From JABMOW01 sp964409335 (GTDB lineage: Bacteria; Fidelibacterota; Marinisomatia; SCGC-AAA003-L08; JACNLC01), in assembly GCA_964409335.1 (NCBI GenBank), contig CAYPCW010000010.1, forward strand, positions 1 through 52,117: 52,117 bases of DNA, written 5' to 3'. Within the stretch, counting starts at the first letter, position 1. Each line of letters opens with the position of its first letter. Position numbers and translations under genes: made by a program. Positions 8,472-17,878 of this stretch are shown here, in pieces. The notes under the pieces are model-generated. The model saw only the letters and a list, made by a program, of their open reading frames with translations, had not been told where the DNA came from and searched no databases.

Positions 8472-8522
8472 ACCGGCACTGATGTGAAAACAAAAAGGAT
8501 TTGGTTTTGAACCGGTTTTTTT
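8472..8522 (+). terminator. Probable Rho-independent terminator
   Basis: Directly after the stop codon, ACCGG (8472-8476) pairs with CCGGT (8512-8516). An inner A-rich/T-rich stem lies between them (AAAACAAAA against TTTGGTTTT), and seven T residues follow (8516-8522). The stem is imperfect, but position and T-run fit a terminator. Confidence 0.55.
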
Positions 8523-8687
8523 GCACCTTCCCTGTATCAGATTTTGGGATGATTATTATCATGTATCCCGGCGATGAAATACGGTTCTTCGTGAAAGCCC
8601 GGCCACCCCACACTTCAGTATATTGGGTTGACGGGAGTGAATCAGGCAAACAGATTTAAGAGATGAATCCATTATTTAATTCTACCC

Positions 8688-10109
8688 ATGTCCCTCAAAC
8701 AATTCGGTAAAGATACCCTCATTTACAGCGCAGGCAATCTGCTCATCAGATTCGTCTCATTCATGCTGGTGCCGGTTTATACCAACGTATTTACGCAGGA
8801 AGAATTTGGTACCTACTCGCTGATATTCACGTTTATCGGGTTCATTCAGATATTTTATAATTATGGGATGGCTTCCGCGCTGATGAAATTTTACTGCAAT
8901 GATCCTGCGGAAAAGAAGCGGCTCGTGACCACTACATTTATCGCACTGGCAATAACCTCTGTGATGTTTTCCGGCATTTTGATGATCTTTGCTGCTCCCC
9001 TTGCCCGTATATTGATTTCCGTAGATCGTTCAGACTGGTTTTTCACCATCGCAGGCATATTAATATTGGATACGATCTCTGTGCGTGCAATGATCCTTAT
9101 CCGCTTCGAGAACCGTCCTGGATTTTTTACCCTCCTGGCACTGGCAAACGTACTGGTAAGCCTGGTTTCAAATATCGTCCTGGTCTGGGTGATGCACATG
9201 GGTATCACCGGTGCCATTTTCTCCACACTGATATCAGCAGCTACTTCTTTTCTGCTGGTGTTGCCGACGATACTCCGCAATATGGATTTTTCATCTTATT
9301 CAGGTGCCCTTCTGAAAAAAATGCTCACTTTTGGACTGCCTTTTCTTCCCGCAGCCATTTTTCAGATCATCATGGACCTGGCTGACAGGTATCTCATCGA
9401 TTGGATCATTGGCCGGGATGCCGTCGGGATTTACAATGCCGGGTACAAGGTGGGCAGCCTGATGCTGATCATGACCACCGGATTTAACCTGGGGTGGCAA
9501 CCCTTTTTCCTCGCCCGGGAAAAAGATACCGGCGCATCTCCATTATTCGCCAGAATTGCGTTGATCATTATTTCCATCTTTTCTGTCGTATGGGTACTCT
9601 TCATTCTGTTCAGTGAAGAACTGATTCGTATTCACATCGGGAGTCTATCCCTCATCGGTCCCGCTTTTTGGGAGTCTTCAACCGTCATTCCGATTGTCAT
9701 GGCAGGGTACATATTTTTGCTTTTTTACGATCTCTTTATGCCGGGAATTTTTTTCTCAAACCGATCCGGATTACTCCCCATTTACCGGGCGGTCGGCGCC
9801 GGGTCAAATATCGTGTTAAATCTGATTTTTATCCCAAAATGGGGAATTCAAGGGGCAGCCTGGGCAACTTGTATTTCCTTTGCACTAATGTCCGTACCGC
9901 TGTATTTCAAAACACAGAAATTATATTACATCCCTTTTAATTTGAGGAAAATTTTCCTGATACTGTTCCCGGCAGCATTGATCTACCTGGCATCGTGGTA
10001 TTTCCCCCTTGGTCTGTCTGTCCGATGGTTCATTTTCGCAGGTTACATTCTGATCATCGGGTTGGGGCTCCGGGAAGAAATCCGAAGATCAGTCGGGATA
10101 TGGGGATGA
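8688..10109 (+). CDS. Polysaccharide flippase (MOP superfamily, Wzx/MurJ-like)
   Basis: This 473-residue integral membrane protein has about 12-14 hydrophobic segments along its whole length. The N-terminus (GKDTLIYSAGNLLIRF, then VPVYTNVFTQEEFGTYSL at about 28-45) is the typical opening of polysaccharide biosynthesis flippases. Residues about 205-250, with LPFLPAAIFQIIMDLADRYL, match the family's second-half start. It would flip lipid-linked oligosaccharide across the inner membrane. Its TGA stop overlaps the ATG of the following glycosyltransferase, so the two are translationally coupled. The substrate is not predictable. Confidence 0.9.
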   Translation: MSLKQFGKDTLIYSAGNLLIRFVSFMLVPVYTNVFTQEEFGTYSLIFTFIGFIQIFYNYGMASALMKFYCNDPAEKKRLVTTTFIALAITSVMFSGILMIFAAPLARILISVDRSDWFFTIAGILILDTISVRAMILIRFENRPGFFTLLALANVLVSLVSNIVLVWVMHMGITGAIFSTLISAATSFLLVLPTILRNMDFSSYSGALLKKMLTFGLPFLPAAIFQIIMDLADRYLIDWIIGRDAVGIYNAGYKVGSLMLIMTTGFNLGWQPFFLAREKDTGASPLFARIALIIISIFSVVWVLFILFSEELIRIHIGSLSLIGPAFWESSTVIPIVMAGYIFLLFYDLFMPGIFFSNRSGLLPIYRAVGAGSNIVLNLIFIPKWGIQGAAWATCISFALMSVPLYFKTQKLYYIPFNLRKIFLILFPAALIYLASWYFPLGLSVRWFIFAGYILIIGLGLREEIRRSVGIWG

Positions 10110-11197
10110 AAAAGATCCTGTACATCGCCCCTGAGAATGTGGTGGGAAATCTGAACATCTGGAAACACATCCATGAGTACCGGGGGAATGAGTGTCGGTT
10201 TATCACCTATTTTCCATCACGGAATGGCTTTCCCGATGATATCTGCCTGAATCTCCCATTGGTCAGACCCTCGCCAGGATTCCTTTATCTTCGAAAACTC
10301 GCGTATCAAATCATGGGTGGTCCGGATGAATCAGTTCTGATGAACGGGTTTCCGCCGGTCTGGATGCCCGCCAACCCGATGATATCTGCATTTTTCAAAT
10401 TTCGGGACGCGCTTTGGAAACGAACCATTGAACCGGTGATCTCACAATATCATTTACTTGAGTTTGATATTCTCCACCTGGAAACAGGGCTGGAATTTTA
10501 CCGGGATGGCTGTTTTGTTAAACGGTGGAAACAGTCGGGAAAAGTAGTCCTCAATACGTTCCACGGGATTGAATTAAGACACCGCGGGGTAATACCGGCT
10601 ATTGACACCCGGACGGATTTAAATCTTACTAGTGAAGTCCATCTGCTGTCTATGCATCCCAATCTCAAATATTTATCCCTGCCTTTCGATGTCCGCAAGG
10701 TTACCCCGGCGTTTTCCATACACCCGCCGATTACCCTGTGCCATGCGACAAGAAATCGATATTTCAAAGGATCGGATGAAATCATCCGTGTGTGCCGTGA
10801 TCTTGAAAAGACCCATGGTATCCGGTTCCTGCTCATTGAAAATCGCCCTCATAAAGAAACGATCAGGCTAAAACAAACCGCTCATATTTATATCGACCAG
10901 ATCGCAGACATCGCCCCAGGGTACGGAATGAACTCCATTGAAGCCATGAGCATGGGACTGGCGTGCTGCACATCCATGAATTCTGAATGGCAGACATTTT
11001 TCCCGGGACACCCCTTCATCCAGGTGACACCCCGCTCACTCAAAACCGAACTGATCCGCCTCATTGACCACCCGGATATCATCATTGAAAAAGGGCAACA
11101 TGCCAGACTCTGGGCAGAACAGTACCACAGCCTGAATTCTGTCGGAGATCAGCTTTACCAATATTATCGACAACTTGGAATCCCATTGGATGAATAA
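10106..11197 (+). CDS. Glycosyltransferase, GT-B fold (family 1/4-like)
   Basis: A 363-residue protein starting at ATG 10106 (MKKILYIAPENVVGNLNIW), which overlaps the flippase stop as ATGA. In-frame codons further upstream lie inside the flippase and give an unlikely N-terminus. The C-terminal half has the nucleotide-sugar binding region of GT-B enzymes: YIDQIADIAPGYGMNSIEA (about 265-283) followed by MSMGLACCTSMN, equivalent to the conserved E-x7-E segment. It probably adds a sugar to a lipid-linked glycan made with the neighbouring flippase and GT2 enzyme. It is divergent in the N-terminal half. Confidence 0.8.
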   Translation: MKKILYIAPENVVGNLNIWKHIHEYRGNECRFITYFPSRNGFPDDICLNLPLVRPSPGFLYLRKLAYQIMGGPDESVLMNGFPPVWMPANPMISAFFKFRDALWKRTIEPVISQYHLLEFDILHLETGLEFYRDGCFVKRWKQSGKVVLNTFHGIELRHRGVIPAIDTRTDLNLTSEVHLLSMHPNLKYLSLPFDVRKVTPAFSIHPPITLCHATRNRYFKGSDEIIRVCRDLEKTHGIRFLLIENRPHKETIRLKQTAHIYIDQIADIAPGYGMNSIEAMSMGLACCTSMNSEWQTFFPGHPFIQVTPRSLKTELIRLIDHPDIIIEKGQHARLWAEQYHSLNSVGDQLYQYYRQLGIPLDE

Positions 11198-12116
11198 ACC
11201 GGCTGTATCTCTTATCGTTCCTGTTTTCAATGGAGGAACCGCCTTTCGGAATTGTGTTGCCTCTTTGCTCAACATTCGATATCCCGTTGAAAAACTTCAA
11301 ATCATTATGGTCGATGACGGATCAACGGATGACACCTTTGAGTGGCTGCAGAAGCAGTCCCTGCCACCGTACATGCTCGTCGTCCGGCATCAGATCAACC
11401 GCGGTCGGGCAGCGGCGAGAAATTCAGGGATCTCCCAGGCTAATGGAGAGATTCTCATTTTCATGGACGGAGATATGCGGATCCATCCTGAGTGTGTTCA
11501 ATCCCATGTGGAGGCGCTTGCTTCCGAATCCGTGGTAGCGGTTGCCGGGAGAATGATCCCCGACCCTCAAATCCCCGGAACCCGGCTACAACGATACCTG
11601 TTCGAATATTCAAAGCGGGGCGCCAAACAGTTCGGAGAACACTCCCCTGTCGGATTTCAATACCTGCTTACCGGTAACATGTCGGTCAAACGGGAAACGC
11701 TGACCGCGACCGGATTGTTCGATGAAACCATGTCCGGATATGGCGGGGAGGACACCCTTTTTGCCTATCAAATATGGAAATCGTATCCCAACGGTATCCG
11801 GTATTGTCCGTCGGCAGAAGTTGTTGATCAACAGATTTACAGATTGGATGATCTGCTTGACAAAACCTATCATTACGGAAGATATAACCTTCCCCGGCTG
11901 GTGCATGAATATCCGGAGATGATCCCTGCGTTGCGGGCAGACTATCTGATGGGGATTTCATTGAAAAAATGCCTGACTGATTTTTTCTGCAATCCCGTCT
12001 TTTTTACTATTGGCAGGTTAAAATATCATATTATGCCCAATCCCTTAAGCCATCTGCTCATCCGCTTTCTGCTGATGTGTGCCCTTCGGAAGGGCTTTCG
12101 GAGTCTGTCGCAATGA
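11190..12116 (+). CDS. Glycosyltransferase family 2
   Basis: A 308-residue GT-A enzyme. The start is ATG 11190 (MNKPAVSLIVPVFNGG), eight bases inside the preceding gene; a TTG five codons upstream is less likely. Motifs are VSLIVPVFNGG (6-16), MVDDGSTDD (UDP-sugar binding), FMDGDM (the DxD metal site) and GYGGEDTLFAYQIW (the acceptor/catalytic acid region). A C-terminal hydrophobic segment may sit at the membrane. Together with the preceding flippase and glycosyltransferase it forms a three-gene surface-glycan unit. Confidence 0.9.
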   Translation: MNKPAVSLIVPVFNGGTAFRNCVASLLNIRYPVEKLQIIMVDDGSTDDTFEWLQKQSLPPYMLVVRHQINRGRAAARNSGISQANGEILIFMDGDMRIHPECVQSHVEALASESVVAVAGRMIPDPQIPGTRLQRYLFEYSKRGAKQFGEHSPVGFQYLLTGNMSVKRETLTATGLFDETMSGYGGEDTLFAYQIWKSYPNGIRYCPSAEVVDQQIYRLDDLLDKTYHYGRYNLPRLVHEYPEMIPALRADYLMGISLKKCLTDFFCNPVFFTIGRLKYHIMPNPLSHLLIRFLLMCALRKGFRSLSQ

Positions 12117-12155
12117 GGCATTAATGGAAAGAAACGGTTATTCGTAAATTATCCT

Positions 12156-13148
12156 ATGATGAATCATTTTAAACCGGTAAAAATTGGTATCATCGGAGTT
12201 GGTCACCTTGGGAAATTCCATTTACAACAGATACAGGAGATCAATACCGCTAAACTGATGGGTATTTATGATCAGGACCTGCAACATGCAAAAGAATGGG
12301 GCAACATACAGGGTATCCCGGTGTTTGATACGCTGGAGGGTCTGCTTTTGGTATGTAATGCCGTATCTATCGTGACCCCCACGACCGCTCACTACGAGGT
12401 TGCATCGCGGGCATTGATGAACGATTGTCACGTGTTTATCGAAAAACCCATTACCAAAACGGTGGCAGAAGCCAGAGACCTGTTACGCCGGGCGGAAAAG
12501 AAAAATTTGATTATTCAAGTAGGGCATATCGAGCAGTTCAACCCGGCGTTTCTGGCAATTCGCTCGATGGAATTGGATCCGAGGTTTATCGAAAGTCACC
12601 GGCTGGCACCCTTCAACCTCCGGGGAACGGATGTACCGGTGGTTCTGGATCTGATGATCCATGACATCGGCATCATTTTGTCAATGGTACCATCGCCCAT
12701 TCGCGAGATCCATGCCAGCGGGGTAAAAGTGGCTTCGGATACCGCCGATATCGCCAATGCCCGAATCGAATTTGAAAACGGATGCGTCGCAAATCTCACC
12801 TGTAGCCGGATCTCACAAAAAAAAATGCGAAAACTACGTTTCTTTCAGCATAATGCTTATGTAACGGTAGATTTCCTTCTGAGTGTGGTTGAAATCTATC
12901 GTGTGACAGATCACCTTCCGACGCTCCGTGAAAATGAATTGAGCTTTAAAATTGACGGTCATCATGAGAAATATGTCATCTACCAAAAACCGGCGGTGGA
13001 ACCACAAAATGCATTGAAGCTCGAACTGGCACATTTCATCGAATCCATTCAGCATCGGAGGGCGCCGGTTGTTGATGGTCACAGTGCCACGAATGCGCTG
13101 GAAATTGCGATCCGGATTCAAAATATAATTGACAGGGCGGATACCTGA
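12156..13148 (+). CDS. Gfo/Idh/MocA-family NAD(P)-dependent oxidoreductase
   Basis: A 330-residue sugar dehydrogenase-like protein. The Rossmann motif is IGIIGVGHLGKFH (about 9-21), the EKP signature is in VFIEKPITKT (about 92-101), and MIHDIGIILSM (about 165-175) carries the family His/Asp positions. It lies between surface-glycan genes and lpxB. One known role beside lipid A genes is GnnA, which oxidises UDP-GlcNAc at C3 so that a transaminase (GnnB) can make a 3-amino sugar. No transaminase is visible beside it here, so that role is only a possibility. Family is certain; substrate is not. Confidence 0.88.
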   Translation: MMNHFKPVKIGIIGVGHLGKFHLQQIQEINTAKLMGIYDQDLQHAKEWGNIQGIPVFDTLEGLLLVCNAVSIVTPTTAHYEVASRALMNDCHVFIEKPITKTVAEARDLLRRAEKKNLIIQVGHIEQFNPAFLAIRSMELDPRFIESHRLAPFNLRGTDVPVVLDLMIHDIGIILSMVPSPIREIHASGVKVASDTADIANARIEFENGCVANLTCSRISQKKMRKLRFFQHNAYVTVDFLLSVVEIYRVTDHLPTLRENELSFKIDGHHEKYVIYQKPAVEPQNALKLELAHFIESIQHRRAPVVDGHSATNALEIAIRIQNIIDRADT

Positions 13149-13237
13149 ACCCTGCGGTAATTCTTCCCAGACCTATAACCGCTGATGATGAAATTGTAGC
13201 CGGCTATGATAAAAATAATAAACTTATACTGTCATCC

Positions 13238-13279
13238 TCATCAAAAATGTGCACAAACATTTAATCGTCATTTTGATGA
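13238..13279. repeat. Inverted repeat upstream of lpxB
   Basis: TCATCAAAAATG (13238-13249) is nearly complementary to CATTTTGATGA (13269-13279), with a loop of about 19 bases. It lies 40 bases before the lpxB start in a 170-base gap and could be an operator or a leader hairpin. There is no T-run. Confidence 0.45.
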
Positions 13280-13318
13280 TGCAGCCGCAAAACGAAGGTT
13301 ATTCGTCAAAATAATTTC

Positions 13319-14458
13319 ATGAAAAAGTCTATTTTTATCATCGCCGGCGAGACGTCCGGTGACCACCATGGAGCCTTGCTCATGCAGAACATGATGCAAC
13401 TGGATCACGAAATTTCATTCCTTGGGATCGGCGGTCCGAAAATGGAATCCAAAGGTCTTCGCTCGCTGGTTTCCATTCAGCAAATGGCGGTGATGGGTTT
13501 TATCGAAGTCATCCGGCATATCAGGTTTTTCAGAACGGTGGAACGAACGGTCTTATCCGCCATCGGGGAATGCAGACCGGACCGCATTATACTCATCGAT
13601 TATCCGGGATTCAATCTTCGGATGGCTCAGAAACTCCACAATCGGTTCAAGATTCCCATCACATATTATATCAGTCCGCAGATCTGGGCATGGAAACCGG
13701 GGCGGATTGAGATCATCCGGAAGTGTGTGCAACAAATGCTTGTCATTTTTCCCTTCGAGAAACAGTGGTATCATGATCAGGGAATAGAGGTGGAATTTGT
13801 TGGGTATCCCCTTTTGGACGAATGGAAATCCACCCCTCGATCAGAATTATGTGCGAGATTGGGAATATCGCCTGACCTGCCGGTACTGACACTGTATCCC
13901 GGCAGTCGAAAAAATGAGGTTCGGCGACATTTGCCCCTTTTACTGAAGAGCGCCCGTATCCTGAAAAACCACCTACCCGGATTGCAGATCCTCATCGGGG
14001 CTGCCCCCGGTTTTTTCGAATTCGCACCCGCATCGGCGACGATACCGGATGATGTTTCCGTTGAAATCCGCCGCCCCCGGCTCGCGCTGGAAGCCGCCGA
14101 TGCCGCCATCGTCGCATCCGGGACATCTAGCCTCGAAGCCGCAATTTTCGGTACGCCTCTCGTCGTAATGTATAAAATGAATCCTTTGTCCTGGTGGATC
14201 ACCCGGTTTCTGGTCAACGTCCCCTTTGCCGGGATGGTGAATATTATCGCCGGAGAAGCGGTAGCCCCGGAGTTTCTGCAGAATAACGCCAATGCGACTG
14301 CCATTTCAAATGCGGCGCTACAGTTTTATACAGACGGCATATATACCAATGCGGTGAAAGATAAGTTGAAACGAGTGAAAGATTCATTCGGACCGATGGG
14401 GGCATCCCATCGGGCGGCCAAAGCCATTCTATCGGTCATGGGGAATCCAACGCCGTGA
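13319..14458 (+). CDS. lpxB: Lipid-A-disaccharide synthase
   Basis: This enzyme joins UDP-2,3-diacylglucosamine and lipid X to form the lipid A disaccharide at the inner face of the inner membrane. The protein has 379 residues, the usual length. The family signature AGETSGDHHGALL (about 9-21) opens the protein. FLGIGGPKMESKGL (about 35-48) and the YPGFNLRMA, YYISPQIWAWKPGR and LYPGSRKNEV segments follow, and the C-terminal GTSSLEAAIFGTPLVVMYK (about 262-280) is clear. The stop overlaps the next gene's GTG. With the next two genes it forms a lipid A operon. Confidence 0.97.
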   Translation: MKKSIFIIAGETSGDHHGALLMQNMMQLDHEISFLGIGGPKMESKGLRSLVSIQQMAVMGFIEVIRHIRFFRTVERTVLSAIGECRPDRIILIDYPGFNLRMAQKLHNRFKIPITYYISPQIWAWKPGRIEIIRKCVQQMLVIFPFEKQWYHDQGIEVEFVGYPLLDEWKSTPRSELCARLGISPDLPVLTLYPGSRKNEVRRHLPLLLKSARILKNHLPGLQILIGAAPGFFEFAPASATIPDDVSVEIRRPRLALEAADAAIVASGTSSLEAAIFGTPLVVMYKMNPLSWWITRFLVNVPFAGMVNIIAGEAVAPEFLQNNANATAISNAALQFYTDGIYTNAVKDKLKRVKDSFGPMGASHRAAKAILSVMGNPTP

Positions 14459-15117
14459 CATGGCTGGACATTCGCCAGGCTCTGGTGTCATGGCTGGGCC
14501 AAACCGTTATTTTTTTCCTGTTTCAAACCTGTAAATGGAAGGTGATCGGAGATGTATACCTGAACTATGCTATGTCAGCAAGAATCCCGGTTATGCTCTG
14601 TTCATGGCACGGACGCCTTTCCTATGGGGCATGGTATCTCCGGCGGGTAAAGATCAGAACCTGGGTGATCGCCAGTTTTCATAAAGACGGAGATGTCATG
14701 GCGCGGATTCTGAAACGGTGGGGTTTCCGCCTGATTCGGGGCTCCAGCAAAAAGGGCGGGAGAGAAGCCCTGCAAAAAATAAAGGAAGCGTTTGAATCTG
14801 ATCTTCCTATCGTCTCTATCACCAATGATGGTCCAAAGGGGCCGCCCCGGGTTGCCAAACCCGGTTCACTGACCATTGCCCGGAAGTATAATGCGCAGAT
14901 CATTGGCATCGCCGGAGCTTCAACCCGGTATTGGCAACTGAAATCATGGGATCGGTTTCAACTCCCCAAACCGTTTAGTACGATCTACATCCGAATTTCG
15001 GAACCGATGTCCATCCCGCCGAATACATCTGATGATCCTGAAGTGGAATCACGTCTTGTCAGTGATTTCCTAACCCAAAATCAGGATGCAGTGGATACAC
15101 TGGTTACCCAAAATTGA
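14455..15117 (+). CDS. DUF374-family lysophospholipid/lipid A acyltransferase
   Basis: A 220-residue protein starting at GTG 14455, which overlaps the lpxB stop as GTGA. It has the DUF374 (PF04028) hallmarks: CSWHGRLSYGAW (about 49-60), RGSSKKGGREAL (about 97-108) and TNDGPKGPPRVAKPG (about 123-137). From its place between lpxB and lpxK it probably adds a secondary acyl chain to a lipid A precursor, replacing LpxL/LpxM, much as the distantly related LpxJ does in epsilonproteobacteria. The acyl specificity cannot be read from the sequence. Confidence 0.85.
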   Translation: MTWLDIRQALVSWLGQTVIFFLFQTCKWKVIGDVYLNYAMSARIPVMLCSWHGRLSYGAWYLRRVKIRTWVIASFHKDGDVMARILKRWGFRLIRGSSKKGGREALQKIKEAFESDLPIVSITNDGPKGPPRVAKPGSLTIARKYNAQIIGIAGASTRYWQLKSWDRFQLPKPFSTIYIRISEPMSIPPNTSDDPEVESRLVSDFLTQNQDAVDTLVTQN

Positions 15118-16178
15118 AAAATTTTCCGGTTATCCTTCGTTGGTGCCTTTTCCCGTTGGCAGGATTGTACTGGCTGATCATAGAAGTACGGAATTTTTTA
15201 TACGACCATCATGTTATCCGCGCCCACAAATTCAGTGTCCCGGTAATTTCGATAGGGAATCTGACAGTTGGCGGAACCGGGAAAACTCCTTTTGTTATTT
15301 TCATCGCACAATATCTTTTGGATTTTCCTGCCCGGGTGGGGATAGTGAGCCGCGGGTATGGGAGAAAATCAAAAGGCACACTCGTGGTGCATGACGGGTC
15401 TTCAATTCAATCAGCGCCGGACAAATCCGGTGATGAAGCCTGGCTTATGGCATCGGCGCTAAAATCCGTACCGGTGATTGTGGATGAACATCGGTCGCGG
15501 GGAGTCCGGCGGATGGTCGATGAATTTCAGGTTGATGTGATCCTGCTGGATGATGCATTTCAGCGCCGTCAAACTGCCCGTGATGTGAACATCCTTCTGA
15601 TGAATTCACAGGTTCCGCTCTGGCATTACCATCTGCTGCCTGTCGGTCGATTACGGGAACCCTTACGCCAATCCCGACGGGCAGACATCATTGTTCATAC
15701 CAAATGCCCGGATCATTCTATCCCGGTGATGGCGCGTCAATTGGCCAGATTTACCAACATACCGAATATCTGTTCGAATTTTTGGTATCAAACGGGTCAA
15801 TATCAAAATGGTCATTTTATTCCGGCGGACATTCCCAGGAGTGAGCGAATTTTTGCCTTTTGCGGAATCGGCGATCCGGAATCATTCCGGCAGGCATTGA
15901 CCTTCCTGGATATTTTACCGGCGAAATGGGAAATTTTTCCCGATCACCAAAAGTACCCGGAATCGGTTGTAAATCGCCTGCGGTCACACATCGAGTCAGA
16001 TGCCTGTAGCGTGTTGATCACCACGGAAAAAGACCGGGTTAAACTCCCTTCGAATTTTTGTGAATCTTTTTCAATTTATATTATTAACATCATCATTAAA
16101 TTTAGGGATGCCGGCGATAAAGACCTGACCGGTCTCATCCGTCAAACCATGGATAAAAAAAAGGAGTCAGCACTATGA
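15114..16178 (+). CDS. lpxK: Tetraacyldisaccharide 4'-kinase
   Basis: LpxK phosphorylates the 4' position of the lipid A disaccharide. The protein has 354 residues. The start is TTG 15114, overlapping the previous stop as TTGA. An N-terminal membrane-associated helix (about 7-30) precedes the P-loop GNLTVGGTGKTP (48-59). ILLDDAFQRRQ (about 142-152) corresponds to the DDGFQH Walker-B-like motif, here with Ala and Arg replacing Gly and His. ITTEKDRVKLP (about 302-312) is the family's C-terminal motif. The gene ends inside the next gene's start codon. Confidence 0.95.
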   Translation: MKNFPVILRWCLFPLAGLYWLIIEVRNFLYDHHVIRAHKFSVPVISIGNLTVGGTGKTPFVIFIAQYLLDFPARVGIVSRGYGRKSKGTLVVHDGSSIQSAPDKSGDEAWLMASALKSVPVIVDEHRSRGVRRMVDEFQVDVILLDDAFQRRQTARDVNILLMNSQVPLWHYHLLPVGRLREPLRQSRRADIIVHTKCPDHSIPVMARQLARFTNIPNICSNFWYQTGQYQNGHFIPADIPRSERIFAFCGIGDPESFRQALTFLDILPAKWEIFPDHQKYPESVVNRLRSHIESDACSVLITTEKDRVKLPSNFCESFSIYIINIIIKFRDAGDKDLTGLIRQTMDKKKESAL

Positions 16179-17560
16179 AAGCCCATCGAATGATGTACAG
16201 CATTTTTCTCAGTTTCATGTATTACCAGATTGGATTTTCCGCCGATATTTTTATTTATAATCAGAATATGGCCTTTATCCGGGATCATCTGGCACTTGAA
16301 CTAGCCAATAAGGGGGATGTGTCCTTTACCGTACCGGAATTACCCGCGTATACCATCCCAACATCCATTTTAATCGAATCGAAGGATGTTGATATTGTGT
16401 CCTGTGAATTTATGAGCACACCTCCGACTCAGGAAAACATCCTTGAATCGTTCGTAGGTAAAATCATCCAGCTTGTCCGGTATGGGGAAGACGGAAACAT
16501 TGCCTCATCCCGGGATGGACTACTCTTGCGCACCCGCCCCGTTGTGATGTTTGAGATTGACGGGAAGATCGCCATCAATCCTCCCTATAGTTATTTATTT
16601 CCATATATCCCGGATGACCTCGCCGAGAACCCGGTCCTGCGCTGCCGGGGTAACGCATCTTCCCTGAAATGTGACATGGATTACAGTTATATTACACCGG
16701 GTTTCGACTGGAGCGCCATCTATTCCATTACGATGGATTCCCGGCAATCCGGGAATGTGAAAGGCTGGTTTCTGGTACAGAACCAAACCCGGGAAGACTT
16801 TGAAAATGTGCAGTTGACGCTGGTTTCCGGTGATATCGTTTTTGCCCGGGAAACGGGTAATCGTCCCAGGGAAAAGGCAAATGAAAGGGTATTATTGTTT
16901 AGCGCAAACGCTGATGCATCCGAAACCCAGCCACAACTGGCGAGGACCGGGGATTATATGACTTTCAAATTACCCACCCGCGTATCTCTTGCCTCCAACC
17001 GTGAAACGCAGTTTAAATATCTTGAGAAACAAAACGTTCCGGTGAAGCGAACCTACAAACTGGAGCATGAAATCGGGTACCGCAATTTTCGGAATACCAA
17101 CATCGAAGATGCCCCTGTTACATCCATATATTCTTTAATGGCGGATGATCTTGGCGAGTATCATCACCCGGGCGGTATTGTGAGGATTTACGAACGAAGT
17201 GAAGGTCATTCGGGTTTAGTGTTTGTCGGTTCCGGTAATATCAATAATATCCCTCAGGGTGGAGAATTTCTCATTAACGCCGGGCGTACACAGGATGTCA
17301 CGGCGACGTACACAGTAAAAAATATTGAAAACTATAAATCTTTATTCACACTGGAAAATTCTATAATTTTTAAAAATTCAAAAACCGAGCAGGTAACTAT
17401 CGATTTGATTGAACGATTCCCTGCCCATCAGAAAGATTGGGAGATCAGGCAAAAGAGCCATCCATATGAGAAAATAGACGCCCGAACCGTTAAATTCCTG
17501 ATCACTATTCCTGCCAATTCAACTGAAACGGTTTCATATACCACCGATCTGGAGCGGTAA
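16175..17560 (+). CDS. Secreted DUF4139 domain protein
   Basis: A 461-residue protein with an apparent signal sequence (residues 1-23, ending GFSA before DIF). It starts at ATG 16175, four bases inside lpxK, after GGAG. The body matches the DUF4139 pattern: YSYITPGFDWSAIYSITMD (about 170-188) is the tell-tale central motif, followed by beta-rich sequence with GWFLVQNQT, and a C-terminal VSYTTDLER-like strand ending. DUF4139 proteins have no settled function; they are periplasmic or outer-membrane associated. Coupling to lpxK suggests a role in the envelope, which is inference only. Confidence 0.8.
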   Translation: MKAHRMMYSIFLSFMYYQIGFSADIFIYNQNMAFIRDHLALELANKGDVSFTVPELPAYTIPTSILIESKDVDIVSCEFMSTPPTQENILESFVGKIIQLVRYGEDGNIASSRDGLLLRTRPVVMFEIDGKIAINPPYSYLFPYIPDDLAENPVLRCRGNASSLKCDMDYSYITPGFDWSAIYSITMDSRQSGNVKGWFLVQNQTREDFENVQLTLVSGDIVFARETGNRPREKANERVLLFSANADASETQPQLARTGDYMTFKLPTRVSLASNRETQFKYLEKQNVPVKRTYKLEHEIGYRNFRNTNIEDAPVTSIYSLMADDLGEYHHPGGIVRIYERSEGHSGLVFVGSGNINNIPQGGEFLINAGRTQDVTATYTVKNIENYKSLFTLENSIIFKNSKTEQVTIDLIERFPAHQKDWEIRQKSHPYEKIDARTVKFLITIPANSTETVSYTTDLER

Positions 17561-17875
17561 ATGATTGTCAATATTACCTATGAAAATATCATTTTATTTC
17601 CTGCAGGGTTAGCGATTCGCTGGAGTGACGGAAAAGACACCTTTGTCGGGTATAAAAAACTCCGTGACGAGTGCCCCTGCGCCCACTGTTCCGGTGAAAC
17701 CGATGCACTGGGGAATGTCTACATTGCACCGGGTATTCAAAAATCAGACTCTGCATATGCCCTCAAATCGTATCAGAAGGTTGGGCATTACGCCATTCAA
17801 CTGGCATGGGAGGACGGTCACAATGCAGGGATTTATACAATTGATTTTTTAAGGTCGCTGGATCTGTCTGAATAA
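17561..17875 (+). CDS. DUF971 domain protein (GBBH-like N-terminal domain)
   Basis: A 104-residue stand-alone DUF971 protein. The domain spans the protein: a strand with LAIRWSDGKDTFVGYKKLR (about 16-34), the Cys cluster ECPCAHCSGE (about 36-45), YALKSYQKVGHYAIQLAWEDGHN (about 67-89) and the ending GIYTIDFLRSL. This domain also forms the N-terminus of gamma-butyrobetaine hydroxylase and often sits near Fe-S assembly genes, where it may bind metal through the cysteines. The ATG immediately follows the previous stop. No function can be assigned beyond the domain. Confidence 0.85.
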   Translation: MIVNITYENIILFPAGLAIRWSDGKDTFVGYKKLRDECPCAHCSGETDALGNVYIAPGIQKSDSAYALKSYQKVGHYAIQLAWEDGHNAGIYTIDFLRSLDLSE

Positions 17876-17878
17876 CGA

